A stretch of 64,000 nucleotides of DNA, taken from contig JAGTWJ010000017.1 of the NCBI GenBank assembly GCA_020064725.1, positions 1,984,001 through 2,048,000 of the forward strand, written 5' to 3'. Made by a program: the position numbers and the translations under genes. Shown one piece after another: positions 10,989-20,778 of this stretch. Numbering within the stretch: the first letter of the stretch is position 1; every line of letters starts with the position of its first letter. This stretch comes from Drechslerella dactyloides. Its lineage: Eukaryota; Ascomycota; Orbiliomycetes; Orbiliales; Orbiliaceae. The notes under the pieces were generated by a model. It was not told the origin of the DNA. It worked only from the letters and a program-made list of their open reading frames with translations, and did not search any database.

Positions 10989-11457
10989 ATGAGATATCAG
11001 ACGATCGCATGCTTTGTCGGCAGTCTCGTTGCTGTCGCTAATTGCCAATCGGTCATGGACCCTGCATGGGGAGTCGGTAAGTAGATTCCGTTCGTCGAAG
11101 CATAACCGGAATTATGGCTAACCATCCTCTTGTTTAGGCCACTTTGGAGGCGTCGTTGGTGTCTGGTCTAGAAGCTCAAGCTCAAGCTCAAGCTCAAGCT
11201 CAACTTCAATCTACTCCAGTCCCACCTCATCATATAAGGCAATGATGGCAGGAATGGCAGCGGTCACTCCTTCCAGCATCCCGGTCCCCACGACTTCCTC
11301 TATCCCGACAACATCCAGCACGTCCGTTGCGACGACGCAGTTCATTCCTCCGCCGCCGGTGCCCACTTCTGCTGAAGAGGAATACGATTCGACGAGCACC
11401 ACGTATGTGACGATCACGTATACCGTGACCGTTGACGAGCCGGAGCCTACGGCTTAA
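10989..11457 (+). CDS. small secreted Ser/Thr/Pro-rich protein (135 aa, 2 exons)
   Basis: Exons are 10989-11076 and 11138-11457, phase 1, GT-AG. The N-terminus MRYQTIACFVGSLVAVANC is a clear signal peptide, with likely cleavage after ANC or CQS. The mature part has a Gly/Val stretch (GHFGGVVGVW), then an unbroken run of about ten Ser encoded by alternating AGC and TCA codons, then a Ser/Thr/Pro-rich region expected to be heavily O-glycosylated, and ends TYTVTVDEPEPTA. No GPI signal is visible. It resembles low-complexity wall or extracellular proteins. No function can be assigned. Start choice rests on the signal peptide and on the intron restoring frame. Confidence 0.7.
11172..11203 (+). repeat. 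AAGCTC hexanucleotide tandem repeat (about 5 copies)
   Basis: Five exact copies of AAGCTC lie inside the coding exon of the small secreted protein and encode Ser-Ser pairs. Copy-number change would alter the poly-Ser length without shifting frame. Confidence 0.85.
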
Positions 11458-11873
11458 ATCATGAGGGTGAATTGCTCCCAAGTAGATGCGGATTATAGCA
11501 CGCGCGCATTGAATTTGGCTATTGGCCTGTTGGATAGTTCAAGCAGTCATCTTTGTATCGTCGCGCTATTCTTGTATGTAACCATATTTAAGCCTGGCCT
11601 TGGTTCTTAGGCGAAGGCGTCTCTGTATTTAAATCGTGATACCCGAATGATAGCATGGTTGATGTTTCCGATCCGGTTGTTGAGAAAGCCTGAAAGCGAG
11701 GTTGTAAGTGGCAGAGTTGACGACATGTTGAGTGTGTGAAAGGGCCTAGCTCACGCGACAAGGAAGCGGACACGCGAAACTTAACCCAGCCGCGTGCCCG
11801 CCCGATAGATCAACTCAGCCAATGTCACCCCTAGGACCCTTCAAATACCGCCGTCGTTAGTAGGAAGAGGAAG
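11458..11873. other. intergenic
   Basis: A stretch of 416 bases between two plus-strand genes. It holds 3' sequence of the secreted-protein gene and the leader of the dehydrogenase gene. Nothing else is visible. Confidence 0.6.
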
Positions 11874-14173
11874 ATGGCCCTGCATCCGTCCACAGTTCTC
11901 GAGTGGGTCCAAACCGCTTCACCCACATCCGCTGCGATTGCCTCGTTGGCCATTGCCCTTTCCCTCTGGCTGGTTATCGCCTGGTCTTCTGAGAGCCCAG
12001 ACTACGAAGAGTTCACGGTCCCGCTCCCGCTCGCACTCGAGGAGGGTTATGTTGGGAAGCAACTGAACGCGCCTTCAGTCAAGGTCCGACTGTCCCGTGG
12101 ATTCTACACTGCCCGCAACTTAACAATTGAGCATGGAGAACTAATATTCTGCATTGAAAATTTTTTCGTTTCGTGTAGGCTGAAGATAACCGGATCCAAT
12201 GTTATGCGCCGGCTACTGGTCGCTTACTCGACGTGCTAACACCCGCCTCCGCAAACGATATTGATACTGCTATTGCCAAAGCTGCCGAAGCACAGAAGCA
12301 ATGGGCTCGGACGACCTTCAAACAGCGACGCAAAGTCCTTCGGACACTGCAACGATACATCTTGAAGAGTCAGGATATCATAGCGAGAGCGGCGTGTCTT
12401 GATTCAGGAAAAACGAAGATTGATGCCTTTTTCGGCGAAATCCTAGTCACTGCAGAGAAGATCAATTGGCTGCTCAAGCATGGCGAGAACGTCCTCCGGC
12501 CGGAGAGGCGAAGTGTCCCTTTCTTGATGATGTACAAGACAGCGGAAGTCCGCTATGAGCCGATGGGTGTCGTTGCGGCCTGCGTCAGCTGGAAGTAAGT
12601 CTTCGGGAATACCTCTTATTTGGCAAGTTCTTGTTATTAACCAAGTTTTAGTTACCCCGTACGTAGTGAAATCACCCTAGATTTTGAACGGCATGTGGAT
12701 AGTATACTAAATACGCAATGTGCATTCAGTTTCACAACCTCCTTGGCCCTATTGTGAGTTCAATATTCGCAGGAAACGGCATCATAGGTGAATCTACTTG
12801 TTCCACGTCGTGGCGCATATCTGGAGACTGACCCTAGAATAGTCAAGGGATCTGAGAGCACGGCTTGGAGTAATGCTTTCTTCTTGAGTATTGTCTCTCG
12901 GGCCTTGTCAGCCTGTGGCCACAACCCCGATCTCGTAGCTGTAAGTCAAAGATCATATTTGATGGATCAGATAGATACTAACTCTTTACATAGGGTATCT
13001 GCTGCTGGCCCGAAGCTGCGGATCATTTGACCTCCCACCCTGGAATTTCCCACGTCACATTTATCGGCTCACGGCCGGTCGCAAAACTTGTGGCTAAGTC
13101 TGCTGCCGCGACGCTACCCGCTCTCTGCGTAGAACTTGGAGGGAAAGATGCTGCTATAATCCTAGATGATGTTACAAATATCCAGCCGCTGAGTTCGGTC
13201 CTTGTTCGTGGGGTATTCCAGAGCGCCGGCCAGAACTGCATCGGTATTGAGCGTATCATCGTCCTCCCTAAGATCTATGACAGATTGGTTGAGATATTGG
13301 AGTCACGAATCAAAGGTCTACGGGTTGGATCTATACTCGACAACCCCGAAGAGACTGACGTCGGTGCTATGGTCTCTGCGGCCGGCTTCGACAAGCTGGA
13401 GAAGCTCATCGAGGACGCAGTTCAAAAGGGAGCAAGACTTTTGGTGGGTGGCAAGCGAATCAATCATCTGAAATACCCACAAGGCCACTACTTCTCACCG
13501 ACACTCCTCGTCGATGTCACAACAAATATGAATATCGCCAATGAGGAAGTCTTTGGCCCAGTTTGCCTTGTGCTAAAAGCACAGGATGTGTCTCACGCGA
13601 TTCAGATCGCCAATTCGACAGAGTACGGATTGGGAGGCGCTGTTTTTGGGAAAAACAAGGCCAACTTGAATCGGGTTGCGAACGAGATGAAATGCGGCAT
13701 GGTTGCTATCAACGATTTCGCTGTCTTTTACCTTGCGCAGCTGCCATTTGGTGGCGTCGGAGGCTCAGGTAAGGACTAGTATTCTATCCTGACACAGTAT
13801 CGCCGTTTGCACAACCCTTCCTCTAACTACAATTGCCTTGGTGTTTACAGGTTACGGTAGATTCATGGGCGCAGAAGGTCTCCGCTCAGTGTGCAACATG
13901 AAGTCGGTTTGCTATGACAAGTATCCAGGGATTTCTACAAGCATTCCACCGCGGGTAGACTATCCGATCCAGGATCGAAGCAAGGCCTGGGATTTTTGCA
14001 GAGGTAGGCAACTTCCACCTGCGGTTTGACACCCCGCTAGATCGATGGTCACAGGCTGACAAAAATTTGAACATCTTTGATTGGCGGCTTCTGTAGGCCT
14101 GGTGGAATTCTCGGTTGGCATGACGCTCAGTTCGAAAATCGCGGGCCTATGGAGACTAGTCAAGAACTCGTAG
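11874..14173 (+). CDS. MSC7: membrane-anchored aldehyde dehydrogenase, Msc7 type (597 aa, 8 exons)
   Basis: Exons: 11874-12083, 12179-12594, 12652-12658, 12730-12787, 12843-12940, 12994-13768, 13851-14003, 14097-14173, all in phase. An N-terminal hydrophobic anchor (about residues 18-38) precedes a complete NAD(P)-dependent aldehyde dehydrogenase domain: SWNYPFHN, the VELGGKDAA segment with general base Glu310, catalytic Cys345 in SAGQNCIGIER, EEVFGPV, and the closing loop PFGGVGGSGYGRF. The C-terminus has a second hydrophobic stretch. The anchor plus the divergent ALDH domain matches the fungal Msc7 (meiotic sister-chromatid recombination) group, whose substrate is unknown. The WNYPFHN motif requires the 7-nt exon at 12652-12658. 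Exon 1 uses a weak GTCCGA donor, so that junction is the least certain. Confidence 0.88.
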
Positions 14174-14520
14174 CACCCACCGCCAAACACGCCCAGCTAG
14201 TAGTTTCTCGACCACTCTTGTCTGTAGTCAATTGCATAGAACAGTAATGTAGCTGAGGACGATAATTATCAAATATGCGTATGAAGCGCATGCCGGACCC
14301 GCTATGCATGGCAGGCGCGCTGGTGGCCGAAAACTCGTATACCAAGATAACACATGCGAGCCCGCTCCGGTAGCCCGGTCGCCCGGCTTTCCAACCGCGG
14401 CAAGCCGCCCGTTCGCCCACAGAAAATTTGAATTCGGTACTCTCGGCGCACGCTTCTTAAATCCAGCTGATTTCTAGAATATTATCATCCCAGATATCAC
14501 CATCGCGCGCATCGATAACA
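14174..14520. other. intergenic, promoter of the methylcitrate synthase gene
   Basis: A stretch of 347 bases with GC-rich CCGG/CCGCGG clusters around 14365-14410, which could be regulator sites (inference), and a more AT-rich leader just before the ATG. Confidence 0.5.
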
Positions 14521-16236
14521 ATGGCTGTTGGATCGAAAGCAGGACAGGCGACACTTCGCCGGCTCGCCCAGTCGGTAAGTGCTTCACTTTATTGACCGTT
14601 AGCCGCGTCTGGCATGTTGGCGGCTAGGAACTCTTTCGCGGCGCATTCACCGCAAACGATGAATACTTACACCTTGCGACTCGCGACAATTGCTGACCGA
14701 GTTTGAATCCACTATCAGAGCGTATTCTCGGGCGCGCCAAATCGGTGCGTATCCGCCGGCCGCCGGTATTTGTCTTCGCAACCCGACCTGAAGACAACCC
14801 TCAAGGAGGTTATCCCCGCCAAACGCGAATATCTCAAGAAGATCAAGACCGAGTATGGCCAAAAGAGCCTTGGCGAGGTGAAGGTTGAAAATGCCATTGG
14901 CGGCATGCGGTGAGTTCTTATATCCGGACTTTCCAGACAGCATTCAAGGATTTCCCGCTGATGCTCACGGCGTTCTAGAGGCATTAAGGGTATGATCTGG
15001 GAAGGATCTGTCCTGGACGCCAATGAGGGCATCCGCTTCCACGGAAAGACCATCAAGGAGTGCCAGGAATTCCTGCCGAAGGGTTTGACGGGCGAGGAGA
15101 TGCTCCCAGAAGCTATGTTCTGGTTCCTCCTCACCGGCAAGGTCCCATCCACGGAGCAGGTCCGGGAATTCAGCAAGGAATTGGCAGAGAAGTCTGCACT
15201 GCCAACCTTTGTTGAGAAGATGATGGACAACTTCCCGACGACACTGCATCCGATGACACAATGTAAGGCAGTTTATCGCAAACTCACATACTTGCCCCGG
15301 CCTTATTGCTAATATATATCTATCCAACCGACTCTAGTCGCTATCGCGGTATCTGCTCTTAACCACGACTCCGTGTTCGCCAAGGCATATGAGAAGGGAC
15401 TCAACAAGGCGGATTACTGGGAGCCCACTTTTGACGACTGCATCTCATTGCTCGCCAAGCTACCAACTATTGCCGCCAAAGTCTACCATAACACCTACCA
15501 GGGTGGCGGTCAGCTACCGGGTGCGGTCGACCCCAAGCAGGACTGGGCTTACAACTACGCGGCAATGCTAGGCAAGGCCGATAATACTGGCTTCGTTGAT
15601 TTCCTGCGGCTGTATCTCGCGCTGCACGGCGACCACGAGGGAGGGAACGTCAGCGCCCACACTACACATTTGGTCGGAAGCGCTCTCAGCGACGCATTCT
15701 TGAGCTATAGCGCCGGTGTGCAAGGTCTAGCTGGCCCGCTACACGGTTTGGCGGCCCAGGAGGTCCTCCGGTGGATCCTAGCAATGAAGGAGAACATCCC
15801 TGCCAGCTACACCGAGAAGGACGTCTCCGATTATCTTTGGAAGACATTGAAATCGGGACAGGTCGTTCCAGGATACGGCCATGCTGTTTTGCGCAAGCCA
15901 GATCCGAGATTTGAGGCTCTGATGGACTTCGCGGCCAAGAGACCCGAGATCGTCGCAGACCCGGTCTTCCAGCTGGTCCAGAAGAACTCGCAGATCGCGC
16001 CTCAAGTTCTGACTGAGCACGGAAAGACGAAGAACCCGTATCCGAACGTAGACAGCGCGTCCGGCGTGCTCATGCACCACTACGGCATCAAGGAGACCCT
16101 CTACTACACCGTCGGATTCTCTGTTTCGCGGGGCATCGGCCCATTGGCCCAGCTCATCTGGGATCGGGCCCTTGGGCTGCCAATCGAGCGGCCGAAGAGT
16201 CTGTCGCTCGAGGCTATCGAGAAGCTGGTCAAGTAA
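14521..16236 (+). CDS. mcsA: 2-methylcitrate synthase, mitochondrial (475 aa, 4 exons)
   Basis: Exons are 14521-14574, 14719-14909, 14979-15262 and 15338-16236, in phase. The enzyme condenses propionyl-CoA with oxaloacetate to 2-methylcitrate, the first committed step of the methylcitrate cycle. The N-terminus is rich in Arg, Ser and Ala with RRYLSSQPDL, a typical mitochondrial cleavage region. Citrate-synthase catalytic residues are present: His312 (GPLHGLAAQEV), His358 (PGYGHAVLRKPDPR) and Asp415 (YPNVDSASG). It is assigned to methylcitrate synthase rather than housekeeping citrate synthase because of PDLKTTLKEVIPAKRE, GEVKVENAIGGMRG, LALHGDHEGG and AAQEVLRWIL; housekeeping fungal citrate synthases read differently there (for example IHSDHEGG, ANQEVLNWL, from memory). 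The dehydratase of the next step lies 405 bases downstream on the same strand. Confidence 0.88.
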
Positions 16237-16641
16237 GCAGGCGGTAGTTAGTTGTATCTGTAGATAGCAAATGGCCTTTGGGACACCCCAACGTGTAGAA
16301 TATATCAACTAGTAGTCTCCCAAAAGTTCTTGCGTACACCTACCGATTGCTTGACCCGCCATCGAGTCCCAACTCCCAGAGCCGTATTCTAGATAATGCA
16401 CAATACATGCCGACTTGATCGCGGGACCGGCATGTTCTCGCGTCCCGGCTGCTCGGCCGCCAGCAGCGAGCCGACGATAGCCATTCCGGCCGTCCGATGC
16501 CCTACCAGCAAGCCTCGGCCCAGCCCCGGCCGGCACTCAAAAGGGCTTTAAGCAAGCATCCACATCATGATCAGAAAAATCCTTCGTCGACAGCAGCCGC
16601 CCCAGTCCAATTGATCAATCGCATTGCTCTAGCCTCCAGCC
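16237..16641. other. intergenic between methylcitrate synthase and dehydratase genes
   Basis: A stretch of 405 bases. It holds the short 3' region of the synthase gene and the promoter of the dehydratase gene, with a GC-rich block at 16430-16540. No small gene seen. Confidence 0.55.
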
Positions 16642-18542
16642 ATGTTCGTGGCAAGACGCGCTCTCACTCGACGTCTGCCGGGTCTGACCTCAAACTCCGC
16701 CCTCGTTTCTGCCTCCCGCTGTTGCCCCGCTGTCCTCGGCCGCGCAGGCGGGTTTCTCAGAAACTCCACAAACTCTCCCCGCCAAACATCCACGCCCGCT
16801 GCTGCTGCTTTTTCGACCAGAGCCGCTCTGATGTCTTCCCACACCCCGACAGCCGCCTCCCATGAGGCCGACAAGGTCCTAACAGACATTGCCGACTATG
16901 TCCACAGCTACAAGATTGATTCAGATCTTGCTGTAAGTTTCCCGCCTGTGCATCCATTGCGTCGTACGACCATGAACGACTAAATTTTGTGCTGTCTCGC
17001 AGTATGACACCGCCCGGCTGGTCTTCCTCGACACCCTCGGGTGCGGGATGGAGGCTATGAATTTCAAGGAATGCACAAAGCTGCTCGGCCCCGTCGTCGA
17101 TGGCACTGTGGTACCCAATGGCACCCGCGTCCCTGGAACCGACTACCAGCTCGATCCCATCCGCGGCGCCTTCAACATCGGCACCCAAATCCGCTGGTTA
17201 GACTACAACGATTGCTGGCTCGCAGCTGAATGGGGGCACCCCTCAGACAACCTGGGTGGTATCCTCGCTGTCGCAGACTGGCTCTCGCGAACCTACAAGG
17301 CGGAAGGAAAGTCCGCTCTCAAGATCAAGGATGTCTTGACGGGCATGATCCAAGCTCACGAGATTCAAGGCTGTCTGGCTCTCCTCAACAGCTTCAACAA
17401 GGTTGGATTGGACCATGTCGTCCTCGTCAAGGTCGCAACGACTGCCGTTGTGTCACGTCTGCTCGGTTTGACCAGGGACCAGACTGTGGCCGCCGTCAGC
17501 CAGGCTTGGGTCGACGGCCAGAGTCTGAGAACCTACAGGCATTCACCCAACACTATGAGCCGAAAGAGCTGGGCTGCTGGTGACGCTTGTTCGAGGGCTG
17601 TCAATCTCGCTTTGATGGTTAAGAAGGGAGAGACCGGTATCCCGACTGTCTTGTCCGCGCCAGTCTGGGGCTTCTATGATGTGCTTTTCAAGGGCAAGGA
17701 ATTCGAGTTCCAGCGTCCGTACGGCACCTACGTCATGGAAAACGTCTTGTTCAAGGTTTCCTATCCAGGTAAGGCAGACTCATCATGACTACGCATATAT
17801 GAATTCAAAATTATCGCACAGATCGCAGTTGCTAACCTGACACTGTTTTCCTACAGCTGAATTCCACTCGCAAACCGCGATCGAAGCTGCCAAGAAGATC
17901 TATGCCACCCTCCAGAAGATGGGCAAGTCTGCTGAGGATATTGAAAACGTCGTTATTCGGACCCATGAGGCTTGCATCCGCATCATCGATAAGCAGCACA
18001 AGCCGCTGACCAACTTTGCTGACCGAGACCACTGCGTTCAGGTAAGACAAACTAGATATGGCCCTCTCCCCGCTGACTCTCTACTTATGCTAGAATTCCC
18101 ATTGCTGACGCGCGTGCATTTTTTATAGTACATGGTTTCCGTCATGCTGTGCTACAACCGGCTCGAGACCACAGACTACCCGGATGACTCTGAGGCAGCT
18201 CAGTCTCCGCTCGTCGAATCTCTCCGCCGACGCATCTCCTGCGTCGAAGACACGCAGTACACTGCTGACTACCATGACCCAGCCCTCCGGACGATTCCCA
18301 ACGCTCTGACAGTCACTCTTAAGGACGGCACTGTTCTTGAGGAGGTCGCTGTCGACGCCCCGTTGGGTCACAGGATTAGACGCGAGGAGGCCAAGCCCGT
18401 CATCCTTGAGAAGTATCGGAGACATTTGGCTCCCCACTTCTCGGAATCGCATGTCAAGTCTTTGATCGAGCTTGGAAACGACGCAGCCAAGCTGTCCGAG
18501 ATGGACGTTGACACCTATGTTGACATGTATATCAAAAAGTAA
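16642..18542 (+). CDS. mcdA: 2-methylcitrate dehydratase, PrpD family, mitochondrial (551 aa, 4 exons)
   Basis: Exons are 16642-16932, 17003-17768, 17857-18041 and 18129-18542, in phase. The enzyme dehydrates 2-methylcitrate to 2-methyl-cis-aconitate, the step after the synthase encoded just upstream. Residues 1-65 form an Arg/Ser/Ala-rich, acid-free presequence. The MmgE/PrpD fold follows with DTLGCGMEA, GTRVPGTDYQLDP, RWLDYNDCWLAAEWGHPSDN, YRHSPNTMSRKSWAAGDA, KPLTNFADRDHCVQYMV and YMVSVMLCYN. Length is near that of fungal mitochondrial PrpD proteins. Tandem arrangement with the synthase suggests co-ordinated expression on propionate or odd-chain and branched amino-acid substrates (inference). 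The third enzyme, methylisocitrate lyase, is not in the window. Confidence 0.92.
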
Positions 18543-18688
18543 ATAATTGTAGATTAGACGGACATTTGTATCTATAATCTATTTAGATTAACCTTCAAAA
18601 CATATCTCAACAAGTGTGATTCCGAATGTCGTAAACGGATGATGTAACCTGACGAATAGAGATAATCCAAATCAAGTATAGGTCGTCT

Positions 18689-20778
18689 TTATCGCTGATG
18701 AGCACGATCATCCAGTGTGGTTACACTCACGCTAGTCGCATCCCGCTCCTCCTTGGAGCGAAATGTGCGACGCCCGCGCGCAATCCAGTAGACTCCGAGG
18801 AACGAGAATACGACAAAATACACAACCGAAACATAGTTCATGCTGCCAGCCACCACTGGGTAATAGTACGGGAATGAGTATAGAACAAATGTAAATGCGG
18901 TCCAGATGAGCACCACGTAGTTTGAAATCAGCCCGAATGGACCCGCCCAGAACGGGCCTCGTGTGAGATTGTTGCGCCCCTTCGCAAACAACAGGAGGAC
19001 TATAGGGATCGAGTAGGAAAAATAAAGTAGCACGACACACGCCGTGATCATGCTATCAAAATCTTGGTCAGATTACAATATTAGACTTTAAGCCACCATA
19101 GCAGTGCCCACATACCTGTTGAACGCGGTCGAAGAGGCGATATACAGCAACCCGAGAATCGCAACAAGAACACAGCTTAACGTGTGCGCATTCACTGGGA
19201 CATCCAACTGTTTATGCACTGCTGCCCAATATCTAGAACCGGGTAGACCACGATCTCTGGAGAATGACCAAGCAAGTCGTGCTTGCCATGTATGGCATGC
19301 GATCATACATCCGATTCCTGTGCAAATTATGAGCGTTTCAAGGACCACAGCCCCGGTGATAGACTCCAATGCTTGCTTGAAGATCTCGAGGATTGGAACA
19401 CCCGTTGGCGACAGATAAACGGCACCGATGTCTTTAATTGAGAAGAACATGGAGATGCTGTATATGAAGGACGTGACGAATCCGATAGCCACAGTGCCTA
19501 AGATGGCGATTGGGACTACTTTCTCAGGATGCGAGACTTCTTCAGCCAGATGTGTCGCCGCGTCCAGACAGGCAAATGACCAGTTCGGATTGATCAGGCC
19601 GACGACGAAAGCGATGAACGGCGACGACCAGCCGTTCTCGTTGCGGAACGTTGCAAAGACAAACTCAGCGCTGTTTTTCGGGTTCGATTTCGCCAGGACC
19701 GTGATGGTAATCACGATCATCGATATCAAGGAGGTGTATAGCGCTACTGTCGCCGTTGCTGGCAGCGCCCTGCCATAGCAGTTGAAAAAGTAGGCGAATA
19801 TATTGACGAGCTGATAAGCGGCAAAGATGGGCCATCGCCCGCTGATTTGAAGCGGATTGAAGGTACTAGATAACAAGGGTCAGCAATCTAGTAGCGGTAT
19901 TTTCTCTGTTTCCTGGCTTGTACGTAGAGGCTATAACTCACAAATCTGGATTGCAAATCTGGTAGACTCCGACCAGAGCACTACCAACAGAGATTGCAAC
20001 GCTCGCAGAAGTGAAAACAGAGCCGGCCCATGCGATCCCGCCCGTCATATAAGCTAAGAAGTTGGACCACCGTCGCGGCGCCAGCTCGCTCGCCCAAAAG
20101 TATTGCCCACCAGCGTTGGGCATGGCGGACGCCATCTCAGCTAGCGAGACGGCGACACAGGTTGATATTATAGCGATAAGACAGATACCGTACACGGTCA
20201 CAACGGTGCCGCCCGAGTATATACCCTGGAATGGTTTATATTAGCGTCCGCTATCCGTATTGCTATAGCCTCCCTAAACACACATCCTAGAGTGCATGCT
20301 TTTGGATATGCACCATTTGAGCTTTGACTAAAGGACATCTGAGACTTACCGTGACAAGGCTCGCGGATATCCCAAACCACGAATTGGTAATTGAGAACCC
20401 AACAGCGAGCACAGAGTATACCGAAAAATCTCTCCGGAGCTCCGATTTGTAGCCCATTTCTGCTTGCGAGTTAGCCCTTCAGGGTCCGTCGAATATGGGT
20501 CTCTCGCGCATTGAACTCCCACGCAACCGTACTGAGTTGTAACATGTTGCAACCTGACTCGAGGGCTGAAAGATCACCTCTCTTTCTCGCAAACGCTCAC
20601 GCTTGGTTCGAGCGGCATATTGATCTGTATTCCGTCGAAGTCGGCATGAAAATGGAAATTAAAATGACCTACGTGCCAGCCTGAGATTGTCAGAGTCCAA
20701 CGAAGCGCTGTCCGGAGTGCCGCCGAATTTCAACTCCAGCGCGTCTTCGCGTTTTTCCAGATCCAGATTGGTCGCCAT
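18689..20778 (-). CDS. APC-family permease, GABA/choline/amino-acid type (537 aa, 5 exons)
   Basis: Exons are 20778-20673, 20459-20350, 20225-19942, 19865-19116 and 19052-18689, in phase. After a polar N-tail, LAQMGYKSELRRDFSVYSV leads into the first membrane segment; SFSITNSWFGI and SLAEMASAMPNAGGQYFWASELAP are signatures of the fungal GABA/choline/amino-acid subgroup of the APC superfamily. The remaining sequence has the usual series of hydrophobic segments (about 12) and an Arg/Lys-rich C-tail. Plasma-membrane uptake of an amine or amino acid is likely; the substrate cannot be read from sequence. The start at 20778 gives MATNLDLEKRED; an in-frame ATG at 20847 would add 23 residues. The gene converges on the methylcitrate dehydratase gene with 146 bases between stops. 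Confidence 0.88.

Noticed and set aside
14521..16236. Housekeeping citrate synthase
   Set aside because: Diagnostic segments (GEVKVENAIGGMRG, LALHGDHEGG, AAQEVLRWIL) and the adjacent PrpD gene favour 2-methylcitrate synthase.
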